From assembly GCA_024689505.1 (NCBI GenBank), contig JAILDJ010000107.1, forward strand, positions 1 to 57,864: 57,864 bases of DNA, read 5' to 3'. Below the pieces are notes generated by a model, which searched no databases, was not told where the DNA came from, and saw only the letters and a program-made list of their open reading frames with translations. Positions 26,642 to 34,814 of the stretch are shown one piece after another (the first letter of the stretch is position 1; each line of letters starts with the position of its first letter). This stretch comes from Clostridiales bacterium (GTDB lineage: Bacteria > Bacillota > Clostridia > Lachnospirales > Bianqueaceae). The translations under genes and the position numbers were made by a program.

Positions 26642-27778
26642 TTACAGCAGATTCCGGAATGCATCTGCTATGGAGTAGCCTTCGGTTTCGTCATTCTGGT
26701 AGACGATCTCTTCTTCGATCGGAGCGGACAGATCCCTCATGCTGACTGACATACGCCGTGCCGCGGGATCCACCCGCAGGACTTTGACAGAGACCTCGTC
26801 GCCCTCTTTCAGCACTTCGCTGACGGAACGGATCCGTTTTTCGGAGACTTGAGAGATCGGCAGGAACGCTTCGATCCCATCCGGCAGAGCGATGAAAGCG
26901 CCGCTCGCGATGATGCGTGCCACATGCGCGCCGTCGATCTGCTGATCCTTTACGTAGGTTACATTCGCCCAAGGATCCTGGTTCAGATCCTTCAGCCGCA
27001 GGCCGATGCGGCCGCGATCCGGATCCACATTGATGACGGTGACTTTCACATGATCCCCGACCTGTACCACTTCGGAGGGGTGCTTGACATGGGTCCATGC
27101 CAATTCGGTCACATGAATGAGACCATCGACACCGGGCACAAGTTCTACGAAGGCTCCGTACTGCTCCACACGAACAACAGTGCCGGTATAGACGTCACCT
27201 TCCTGTACGCCGCGCAGGAACTGCGCTTTGGCGACTGCTTTCTCACGACGCAGCAACTCCCGGACACTGACCACTACATTGCGCCGGTCGCGTTCCACGC
27301 GCTGTACAAGGGCGATCACACTCTTACCGACGTAACTCTCCGGATGCTCGACTTCCTCTTCCGCGATCTGATACAGCGGCAGGAATCCACGCACCCCTTT
27401 GTACTGTACGCGCAGACCACCTTTGATCACTTCCTTGACCACGACCGTGATCGGTCGCTCCTCTTCCTGCATCTTCTCCAGTTCATCCCAGACCACGATC
27501 TCATCCGCCCGTTTCTTGGACAGCCAGATGGTGTCACCGCGTGTATCGACCCGCGTCACCATGACCGTGATCGCATCCCCTTTATGATACAGTTCGTCCA
27601 GGTCCTCGTCCTCATACAGCAGTTCTGTAACGGGCAGGACACCATCCATGAAGGAGTGGATATCCACAACGACCGTATCCTTCTGTACTTCCAGGATCGT
27701 ACCTTCGACGATGTCCCCATTTCTCACGTCCTGAAACGACGCGTCCAGCATGCTGGCAAAATCTTCCATTGATTCCAT
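26642..27778 (-). CDS. S1 RNA-binding domain protein (ribosomal protein S1-like)
   Basis: 378 residues from ATG 27778 (AGAGG 7 bases upstream; an alternative ATG at 27784 overlaps the capA-like stop as ATGA). Four S1 OB-fold repeats are visible, each starting near G-D-IVEGTI, RPITVVVKEVIKGGLRV, GDVYTGTVVRVEQYGAFVEL and DGAHVARIIASGAFI, with conserved phases such as VPGVDGLIHVTELAW. Clostridial genomes carry such short S1 proteins as ribosome or mRNA-binding factors. Being last in an operon of translation genes fits that role. It is shorter than the six-domain S1 of proteobacteria. Confidence 0.85.
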   Translation of the reverse strand: MESMEDFASMLDASFQDVRNGDIVEGTILEVQKDTVVVDIHSFMDGVLPVTELLYEDEDLDELYHKGDAITVMVTRVDTRGDTIWLSKKRADEIVVWDELEKMQEEERPITVVVKEVIKGGLRVQYKGVRGFLPLYQIAEEEVEHPESYVGKSVIALVQRVERDRRNVVVSVRELLRREKAVAKAQFLRGVQEGDVYTGTVVRVEQYGAFVELVPGVDGLIHVTELAWTHVKHPSEVVQVGDHVKVTVINVDPDRGRIGLRLKDLNQDPWANVTYVKDQQIDGAHVARIIASGAFIALPDGIEAFLPISQVSEKRIRSVSEVLKEGDEVSVKVLRVDPAARRMSVSMRDLSAPIEEEIVYQNDETEGYSIADAFRNLL

Positions 27779-27780
27779 GA

Positions 27781-28890
27781 TCATTCCTCTTCCTGTCGCA
27801 GATCGATGACGTAACATCCTTCTGCGGTTTTATATGTATACTGTTGGTCCACAAGGACCGTTTCCTCAAACCATTGCAGGCCTTCCGCATCCCTAAGGAT
27901 CCCGGTCTGATACCCCTGCTCTGCATGTGTACAGACAGTTGGATACAGCCGCAGCCCGATCAGCTGGCCGTCTCTTTTTACATCCACACTGGCCATCAGT
28001 CCTCGCTCACAATGCACCGGGTGTTCCTCTGTCCATGTTTGGGCGGAAATGAAATTGCCAAGCCCGTACAGAACCAAGCCATGTCTCTCACCTGCATGAC
28101 GCATCGCGATCGGGCCAGGCACGTGTGCATGGCTGACCAGAATCAGATCACAGCCATCCGCAACGAAAGCATCAGTGCGGCTGATCAAAGCCTCTGAAGG
28201 GGCACTTTCGTATTCTTCCCCATCGTGCATCATCAGGATGACAAGATCCGCTTTTTTCCGCGCCGCCCTTATATCCTGCCGCAACGCATCATCGCCATAT
28301 TGCAGCGAGGGAAACCCTGTCGGTGCCGGATATCCATTGGTGCCATAGGTCGCGGCAAGTACGGCGATGGTCAACCCTTGCACTTTCTGATAGGTACACG
28401 TCGTATCACCCGCTGTGGCAAGACCCGCTTCCTGCAGCACGGAGATCGTCCGCTGCCAGCCTTCCGGCCCGCCATCCAGCGCGTGATTATTCGCTACGCC
28501 GATCACATCGAACCCGCTGCCTTTCAATGCTTTTGCAATGGTATCTGGTGTATTGAACAAGGGGTAGCCGGTATAGCCCCGGATCATCGGATCTCCAGAA
28601 ACAAAGCCCTCTCCTGAGCAGGTCGTTTCCAGATTACCGATCATCAAGCTTTGCCGTATCATCAGCCTGGACATAGGGGCAAAGGCCGGAGCAAAATCAA
28701 AAGACGCTGTTTCCGCATCCCACGCATCGGAAAGCTGTCCTGCATGGATCATGATATCCCCGACAGCGCCGATCCGTATCACAGCAGCCGGCTTATGAAA
28801 ACACGAAAGAAGGACATATGCCGTCACACCGAACAGAAGCAGCAGGACGGCTATCGTTCCGCCAACTCGTTTCTTATGTGTTATATGCAT
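27781..28890 (-). CDS. CapA-family (poly-gamma-glutamate synthesis-like) membrane-anchored phosphatase
   Basis: 369 residues. An uncleaved-looking membrane anchor lies at ~10-30 after a basic start (HKKRVGG). The metallophosphatase-like PGA_cap domain begins IRIGAVGDIMIHAGQ, with IGNLETTCSG, VIGVANNHALDGG, LMMHDGEEYE and LVSHAHVPGPIAM carrying the expected metal ligands, and ends GLGNFISAQT. The family is named for CapA of poly-gamma-glutamate synthesis, but no capB or capC is here, so a role in that polymer is not supported. It sits between alaS and the S1 gene inside a translation operon and overlaps the S1 start region. Confidence 0.85.
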   Translation of the reverse strand: MHITHKKRVGGTIAVLLLLFGVTAYVLLSCFHKPAAVIRIGAVGDIMIHAGQLSDAWDAETASFDFAPAFAPMSRLMIRQSLMIGNLETTCSGEGFVSGDPMIRGYTGYPLFNTPDTIAKALKGSGFDVIGVANNHALDGGPEGWQRTISVLQEAGLATAGDTTCTYQKVQGLTIAVLAATYGTNGYPAPTGFPSLQYGDDALRQDIRAARKKADLVILMMHDGEEYESAPSEALISRTDAFVADGCDLILVSHAHVPGPIAMRHAGERHGLVLYGLGNFISAQTWTEEHPVHCERGLMASVDVKRDGQLIGLRLYPTVCTHAEQGYQTGILRDAEGLQWFEETVLVDQQYTYKTAEGCYVIDLRQEEE

Positions 28891-28911
28891 ATGCCCTCCT
28901 GAATGATGAAG

Positions 28912-31554
28912 TTAGGACAGCTGTGCTTCGATGACTGCCTTCGCCGCCGCAAGCGCTTCTTCGACCTTGGACGCGTCTTTGCCGCCGGCCTGTGCCATTG
29001 CAGGCTTACCGCCGCCACCGCCGCCGCAGACTTTCGCCGCTTCACGAACGATGTTGCCGGCATGCGCGCCAGCCGCGACCGCTTCCTGCGTCGCCATGGC
29101 TACGAACTGCACCTTTTCCTTGCCGCCGGCCAGGACCAGCACACAGGCACCGAGTTTATCCTTCAGGGTATCGCCCATGTTCTTCAGTTCGTCCATACCC
29201 AGATCCGGCTGATAGACGCACAGCACCTGGATATCTCCGACAGCATATACGTCCTTCAGGATATCGTTCGCCGCGTTGGCAGTCAGCTGGCTCTTCAGGC
29301 TCTCCAATTCTTTCTGGAGCGCTTTGTTCTGTTGCTGCAGGTTTTCGACGCTTTCCACGACACGGTCCTTGGCACTCTTGACGATCCCTGCGATCTTCTT
29401 GAGTTCCAGTTCCTGGCTGTTGTAGAATTCCAGCGCCTTGCGGCCTGTCACAGCCTCGATCCGGCGTACACCGGAAGCTACACCGCTTTCAGACAAGATC
29501 TTGAAGGACCCGGCCTGCGCGGTATTGGTCAAGTGCGTACCACCGCACAATTCCTTGCTGTAATCGCCCATGCTGACCACACGGACCTTCTCACCATATT
29601 TTTCGTCGAACAGAGCCATTGCACCGCTTCTGCGGGCTTCTTCCTGTCCCATGACCTCGGTCTCTACCGGCAGGCCTTCCAGGATCTTCATGTTGACTTC
29701 GCGCTCGACTTTGCGGATCTCTTCTTCCGTCATAGCCTGGAAATGGGTGAAGTCGAAACGCAGACGATCCGCGTTGACGCTGGAACCTTTCTGCGCGACA
29801 TGACCGCCCAGCACATTCTGCAGCGCTTTCTGCAGCAGGTGGGTGGCACTGTGGTTGCGCGCAGTATCCATGCGGTTGTCGATATCCACGACCATACGGG
29901 TCACCTGACCCACATTGACCGTGCCATCCAGGACCGTACCCACATGACCGATCTTGTCGCCGATCGCGTAGATCGTATCCTCGACTTCGACCACACCGGT
30001 ATCGGTCTGGATCGTTCCGACGTCGCCTTCCTGACCGCCCTTGGTGGCGTAGAACGGCGTCCAGTTGGTGAAGACCGTGACTTTTTCGCCCGTGCCGGCA
30101 CCGACGATGACTTTCTCACCGCTGGTCATGGCCAGGATCTTGCTGCCGGCCGACCAGGTCTGATCGTAGCCGACGAATTCCGTCACCATCTCCGGATCCA
30201 GTTTATTGTACACCGTGGCATCGACTGTCACGAGTTTCTTGTTCATATCCTGGTTTTCGCGCGCCTGTGTACGCTGCTTCTCCATGGCATCGTTGAAGCC
30301 GGCTTCATCATAGGTCATGCCTTTTTCTTCCAGGATCTCAGCTGTCAGATCTTTCGGGAAACCATAAGTATCGAACAGACGGAAGGCCTTATCTCCATCG
30401 AGAACGGTCTGTCCCTTCTGCTGCATCTCGTCGATGAATCCTTCCAGGATGCCAAGACCGGTATCCAGTGTGCGATAGAAGTTCGCTTCTTCCGTAGTGA
30501 TGACTTTATCGATCAGTTCACGGCGGGTGATCAGTTCCGGATACGCGTCACCGGAATTCTCGATGACCGTGGCGACGATCTCGTGCAGGAACGGACGATC
30601 GATACCCAGCAGACGTCCATGACGGGCCGCGCGGCGCAGCAGACGGCGCATGACATAACCGCGGCCTTCATTGCTCGGCGTGATACCGTCGGAAGCCATG
30701 AACGTGATGGAACGCACATGGTCGGTGATGACACGGATGGAAACGTCTGTCTTGTGTTCCGCTCCGTATGTCATACCACTGATGCGGCAGATATGGTCGC
30801 GGACGGCCTTGATCGTATCGATATCGAAAATGGAATCCACCCCCTGCATGACAGCCGCCAGACGCTCCAGACCCATGCCGGTGTCGATGTTCTTCTGCGC
30901 CAGCGGAGTATAAGAACCGTCTTCCTGACGCTCGAACTGCGTGAAGACCAGGTTCCAGATCTCCATATAGCGATCGCAGTCGCAGCCAACTTTGCAGGTG
31001 GGTTTGCCGCAGCCATACTTCTCGCCGCGGTCATAATAGATCTCAGAGCAAGGACCGCAGGGACCTACGCCGTGCTCCCAGAAATTATCCTCTTTACCAA
31101 AGCGGACCAGATGATCCATGGGGATGCCGACTTCCTTATGCCAGATCTGCTCGGCTTCGTCGTCATCCTCGTAAACGGAGATGTACAGACGGTCCGGATC
31201 GAACTCCAGGACTTTGGTCATGTACTCCCATGCCCAAGCGGTGGCTTCTTTCTTGAAATAATCACCAAAGGAGAAGTTGCCCAGCATCTCAAAGAACGTG
31301 CCGTGACGGGCCGTGATACCGACATTTTCGATATCGCCCGTGCGGATGCACTTCTGGCAGGTCGTCATACGGCGGCGCGGCGGCGTCTCCAGGCCGGTAA
31401 AGTACGGCTTGAGCGGCGTCATGCCGGCGTTGATCAGCAGAATGCTCTTGTCATTCTGCGGCACCAAGGAAAACGAGGCGTGCTTGAGATGCCCTTTGGA
31501 TTCAAAGAAATCCAGATAGCTCTTTCTCAGCTCGTTCACACCCATATATTTCAT
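28912..31554 (-). CDS. alaS: Alanine-tRNA ligase
   Basis: 880 residues, full length. The class II catalytic core spans ~1-240 (KGHLKHASFSLVP, then SEIYYDRGEKYGCG). The editing domain has the zinc motif HSATHLLQKAL and CGGTHLTNTAQAG. The C-terminal domain ends in glycine-rich CGGGGGGKPAMAQAGG, typical of AlaRS. Its start overlaps the end of ribF by 4 bases, so it is translated as part of the rimP-infB operon. No T-box precedes it; any control must come from the operon promoter far upstream or from inside ribF. Confidence 0.98.
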   Translation of the reverse strand: MKYMGVNELRKSYLDFFESKGHLKHASFSLVPQNDKSILLINAGMTPLKPYFTGLETPPRRRMTTCQKCIRTGDIENVGITARHGTFFEMLGNFSFGDYFKKEATAWAWEYMTKVLEFDPDRLYISVYEDDDEAEQIWHKEVGIPMDHLVRFGKEDNFWEHGVGPCGPCSEIYYDRGEKYGCGKPTCKVGCDCDRYMEIWNLVFTQFERQEDGSYTPLAQKNIDTGMGLERLAAVMQGVDSIFDIDTIKAVRDHICRISGMTYGAEHKTDVSIRVITDHVRSITFMASDGITPSNEGRGYVMRRLLRRAARHGRLLGIDRPFLHEIVATVIENSGDAYPELITRRELIDKVITTEEANFYRTLDTGLGILEGFIDEMQQKGQTVLDGDKAFRLFDTYGFPKDLTAEILEEKGMTYDEAGFNDAMEKQRTQARENQDMNKKLVTVDATVYNKLDPEMVTEFVGYDQTWSAGSKILAMTSGEKVIVGAGTGEKVTVFTNWTPFYATKGGQEGDVGTIQTDTGVVEVEDTIYAIGDKIGHVGTVLDGTVNVGQVTRMVVDIDNRMDTARNHSATHLLQKALQNVLGGHVAQKGSSVNADRLRFDFTHFQAMTEEEIRKVEREVNMKILEGLPVETEVMGQEEARRSGAMALFDEKYGEKVRVVSMGDYSKELCGGTHLTNTAQAGSFKILSESGVASGVRRIEAVTGRKALEFYNSQELELKKIAGIVKSAKDRVVESVENLQQQNKALQKELESLKSQLTANAANDILKDVYAVGDIQVLCVYQPDLGMDELKNMGDTLKDKLGACVLVLAGGKEKVQFVAMATQEAVAAGAHAGNIVREAAKVCGGGGGGKPAMAQAGGKDASKVEEALAAAKAVIEAQLS

Positions 31555-32519
31555 GTTTCTTCTCCTCTCAGATTACCTTCAAAATCGTGCAGCCAGGCTC
31601 TTGCCCGGCTTTTGTCTTGTTCCAGCTGTGCCTGTAAGGCGTCGATCCCGCTGAAACGCTGTTCCGGCCTGAGGAATTGCAGAAATGCCACGGTGATGGC
31701 CTTTCCATACAGATCCCCCTCGAAATCCAGGATATGTGTCTCTATCTTGATCCGATGGCCATGCTCTACCGTTGGGTTCAAGCCCACGTTCGTCACGCCG
31801 TAGAAACTTCCGTTTCCAGTATCGACACAGGTGACATAGACGCCATGCCGCAGATCTGCCATACCTTCTCCCTGCAGCAGGTTGACCGTGGGGAACCCCA
31901 TGGTACGCCCAAGACGTTTCCCATGCTGGACAGTTCCTTCGATCGCATAAGGCTGCGACAGCAGGCAGCCTGCCTCACGGACTTTTCCCTGTACAAGCAG
32001 ATTCCGGATCAGTGTACTGGAAACGACCTGCGTCGTTCCATCTTCGGCAAGACATGTGACACCCTCCAGTACAAGGCAGTCGATCCCCGCCTCCGCACAA
32101 TGGGTCTGCAGTGTTTCCACCGTGCCTTCTGCCAGATATCCATAGCGGAAATTCATACCGACCGCGATGCCTTTCACTCCAAGTTTTTCCACAAGGATCT
32201 TCTGAAAGAACTCGGCCTCCGGCATCGTGCGCAGGTCCTCATCGAAATCCAATTCCAGGATCTTCGCCGAAGGCGCCGTTTCCTGCAGGAGTCTGAGCTT
32301 TTGCTCCTCCGTATACAGATTGGCCGCATCAGCGCTGGCACGCGGCGGGAACGTAAGGATGAGCAATGGGACCGTCAATGTTTCTGCCAGCCGGCCCGCT
32401 TCCCGGATCAGCTGTCTATGGCCCCGATGCACTCCATCGAAGTTTCCGATCGTCAGCACACATCCATCCGGACACAGCCCTTCCGGGATGTCACGGACCG
32501 AAGCTTGAATGATCTGCAT
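31551..32519 (-). CDS. ribF: Bifunctional riboflavin kinase/FAD synthetase
   Basis: 322 residues. The N-terminal FAD synthetase domain has LTIGNFDGVHRGHRQLI, a nucleotidyltransferase motif. The flavokinase domain from ~180 has the phosphate-binding pattern GKRLGRTMGFPTVNL and ends with the helix EQRFSGIDALQAQLEQDK. It makes FMN then FAD from riboflavin and ATP, which the NADH-linked hydrogenase flavoprotein (47761-49554) would need. It lies 18 bases after truB, the usual Firmicutes order, and overlaps alaS by 4 bases. Confidence 0.96.
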   Translation of the reverse strand: MQIIQASVRDIPEGLCPDGCVLTIGNFDGVHRGHRQLIREAGRLAETLTVPLLILTFPPRASADAANLYTEEQKLRLLQETAPSAKILELDFDEDLRTMPEAEFFQKILVEKLGVKGIAVGMNFRYGYLAEGTVETLQTHCAEAGIDCLVLEGVTCLAEDGTTQVVSSTLIRNLLVQGKVREAGCLLSQPYAIEGTVQHGKRLGRTMGFPTVNLLQGEGMADLRHGVYVTCVDTGNGSFYGVTNVGLNPTVEHGHRIKIETHILDFEGDLYGKAITVAFLQFLRPEQRFSGIDALQAQLEQDKSRARAWLHDFEGNLRGEET

Positions 32520-32537
32520 GCTTTTCTTCCTGTTCCT

Positions 32538-33440
32538 TTATTGTGATACAAACATTTTCTCAGGGATCAGCCGGACGGCATCCTCCTGTACATACTTGAC
32601 TTTATACAAACCGATGAACTGGCCTTGAGAATCCAGCATACGTACCAGATCCCCGGCTTCGACCGCAAGGCCGTCCGGCGGATATGTGAGATAATTGCCG
32701 TTATACAGGTACAGATCATCCTCCGCGGGCACCTGTTTGATGGGATACTGCGCATAGATCTGCAGCAGCGACAGCAGGAATTCTTCCTGCCTGCCTTCCT
32801 GCATCAAGGTTCTCAGCTCATCGATGGTACGTGCCTGCTCGATGGTATAAGGGCCGCTGGCTGTACGCACAAGCGACGTCATATGAGCGCCATAGCCCAG
32901 ACGCCGGCCGATATCTTCGCACAGTGTGCGGATATAGGCACCCTTGGAGCAGTGTACTTCGATGCGCGCACCTTCCGGACTCTGCTCCAGCAGCCGGATC
33001 TCGTGGATGGTCACAGGTCTGGGTCTGCGTTCGACCTCGATCCCCTGACGCGCCAGATCGTACAATTTGATCCCGTTCTTCTTGATGGCGGAATACATGG
33101 GCGGGATCTGATCGTAGGTCCCCACAAAAGATTCCACCACCCGGGTGACTTCTTCCGCGTCATACTGATATTCATATGCGCGGGTCACCTGCCCGGACGC
33201 GTCCTGCGTATCGGTCTCACTGCCGAACTTGAGTTCCGCGATATACCGCTTGGACAGGCCAGCGATATCCTCCGCCGCTTTGGTCGCACGGCCCAGACAG
33301 ACCGGCAGGACCCCTTCCGCGTCCGGATCCAACGTACCCGTGTGCCCGATCTTTTTCGTCTGCAGCACACCGCGCAGGATCGCGATCACATCGTGCGAAG
33401 TATATCCTTTTTCCTTATAGACTGTTACGACGCCGTCCAC
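32538..33440 (-). CDS. truB: tRNA pseudouridine(55) synthase
   Basis: 300 residues starting at a GTG (GGAGG 5 bases upstream, adjacent to the nrnA stop). The N-terminal pseudouridine synthase signature is KKIGHTGTLDPDAEGVLPVCLGRATK, in which the Asp of GTLDP is the nucleophile. SYMYSAIKKNG-like and KGAYIRTLCEDIG motifs follow, and a PUA-like C-terminal part ends the protein. It makes pseudouridine 55 in the tRNA T-loop. It lies directly after nrnA and before ribF. Confidence 0.96.
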   Translation of the reverse strand: MDGVVTVYKEKGYTSHDVIAILRGVLQTKKIGHTGTLDPDAEGVLPVCLGRATKAAEDIAGLSKRYIAELKFGSETDTQDASGQVTRAYEYQYDAEEVTRVVESFVGTYDQIPPMYSAIKKNGIKLYDLARQGIEVERRPRPVTIHEIRLLEQSPEGARIEVHCSKGAYIRTLCEDIGRRLGYGAHMTSLVRTASGPYTIEQARTIDELRTLMQEGRQEEFLLSLLQIYAQYPIKQVPAEDDLYLYNGNYLTYPPDGLAVEAGDLVRMLDSQGQFIGLYKVKYVQEDAVRLIPEKMFVSQ

Positions 33441-34427
33441 TCAGCCCTCCGCCTGCATTTGAGCACGGATGGCCTTCAGCAGTTCTTCTTTAGCATAGAG
33501 GATCGGTCCTTCCAGAGAGCAGCCGGCCGCAAGAACATGGCCTCCGCCGCCGAAACACCTGGCGACCTTTGCCACATCCGTCTTTCCTTTGGAGCGCAGG
33601 CTGATGATGATCTTTCCATCCTCACTTTCCCGCAGATACAGGGTGACCAAAGCTTCCGATGTTTCTGAAAGCCGATTGATGATCCCGCTGACCTCGTCCG
33701 GGCCGGCACCGCTCTTCAAGAAATCCGCCCGTGTCATTTCCACGGCCAGGATACCGTCCTCATAGAGTTTTGCCTTGCGGTAGGCCTCTCCCAGGACTTT
33801 CATCTCCTTGAGCGTATGCGTATGGAACATCCGATTGAGGATCTTTTTATGATCCGCACCCATATCGATCAGTTCTCCAGCGATACGGTAGGTACTGCTG
33901 GTGGTGTTCTGGTGGCGGAACCCGCCGGTATCGAAAGCGATGCCCATGAACAGTGCATTCGCCATCCGCCGATTGATGGGGATCCCTGCGATGCGGAACA
34001 GATGATATAAAATCTCACATGTGGCGGAAGAATGTTCCTCCGCATATGTCATGCGGGCGAAGATGCTGTCCTGCACATGATGGTCGATACAGATGAAATC
34101 CACCGCTTTCGCGGGAAGGTCTTTCCCCTTGCCCAGGCGCTTGTCTTCCGCCGCATCCAGCAGCACGAAAGCACAAGGCTTCATATCCATCAACGCACAT
34201 GCTTCTTCCAGATCCAGCGTCGGAAACAGATCCGTCATTTCGGAGTATCCTTCGATGGAGCCATCGAAATAGACAAAAGCTTCTTTGCCCATGGACTGCA
34301 GCGCCAACGCCATGGCTGTGGCTGCGCCGATACAGTCCCCGTCAGGATTCATATGGCCCGCGACCAGATACCGGTCGTGCCGGCCCATGAAATCCACCAG
34401 TACCGGAACAAAATCCTCTCGCGTCAC
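33441..34427 (-). CDS. nrnA: Bifunctional oligoribonuclease/PAP phosphatase
   Basis: 328-residue DHH-DHHA1 phosphoesterase. It starts at a GTG sharing the GTGA with the rbfA stop. Metal sites are AGHMNPDGDCIGAA, LLDAAEDKR and FICIDHHVQDS; the DHHA1 part has GGGGHVLAAGCS. NrnA degrades nanoRNAs of 2-5 nucleotides and dephosphorylates 3'-phosphoadenosine 5'-phosphate. It is the normal neighbour of rbfA and truB in Firmicutes. Confidence 0.93.
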   Translation of the reverse strand: MTREDFVPVLVDFMGRHDRYLVAGHMNPDGDCIGAATAMALALQSMGKEAFVYFDGSIEGYSEMTDLFPTLDLEEACALMDMKPCAFVLLDAAEDKRLGKGKDLPAKAVDFICIDHHVQDSIFARMTYAEEHSSATCEILYHLFRIAGIPINRRMANALFMGIAFDTGGFRHQNTTSSTYRIAGELIDMGADHKKILNRMFHTHTLKEMKVLGEAYRKAKLYEDGILAVEMTRADFLKSGAGPDEVSGIINRLSETSEALVTLYLRESEDGKIIISLRSKGKTDVAKVARCFGGGGHVLAAGCSLEGPILYAKEELLKAIRAQMQAEG

Positions 34428-34813
34428 GCCTCGTCCTCCTCTTCCGTTTCCGGACCGAGGTCGATGCTTTTGATCATTTCGGCCATGTGGATGCTGTACT
34501 CGATCGAATCATCCATAAGGAACGTCAGTTCCGGCGTTACGCGCAAGTTCAGGCGATGCGCCAACTCGCGGCGGATGAAACCGGACGCGCTTTTCAACGC
34601 CTCCTTGACTTCCGCCTGGGCGGCCGCATCACCCAAAGTAGTGACGTAGATCTTACAATATTTCAGGTCGCGGGTCGTCTCCGTCCGCAGAACGGACGTC
34701 CGTACGTCGATCCTCGGATCTTTCAGATCGTAGAAGATCTGGCTCATTTCCTTGCGGATCTCCTCATTGATCCGGTCGGTACGGCCCGCTCCTCCTCTTC
34801 TTGCGTTCTTCAT
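34424..34813 (-). CDS. rbfA: Ribosome-binding factor A
   Basis: 129 residues, KH-like fold. The N-terminus has RTDRINEEIRKEMSQIF, followed by DPRIDVRTSVLRTETTRDLK and VTPELTFLMDDSIEYS, all RbfA signatures. It assists late 30S maturation near the 5' end of 16S rRNA. Its ATG is one base past the infB stop and its end overlaps nrnA. Confidence 0.96.
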   Translation of the reverse strand: MKNARRGGAGRTDRINEEIRKEMSQIFYDLKDPRIDVRTSVLRTETTRDLKYCKIYVTTLGDAAAQAEVKEALKSASGFIRRELAHRLNLRVTPELTFLMDDSIEYSIHMAEMIKSIDLGPETEEEDEA

Positions 34814-34814
34814 A

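Noticed and set aside
31520-31560. T-box or riboswitch ahead of alaS
   Set aside because: alaS overlaps ribF by 4 bases; there is no leader in which a T-box could fit.
28903-31803. 966-codon open frame on the plus strand
   Set aside because: It lies wholly antisense to alaS and ribF, which have clear motifs. The translation is Asp/His/Arg-rich with no domain, as expected for a mirrored frame of a GC-rich gene.
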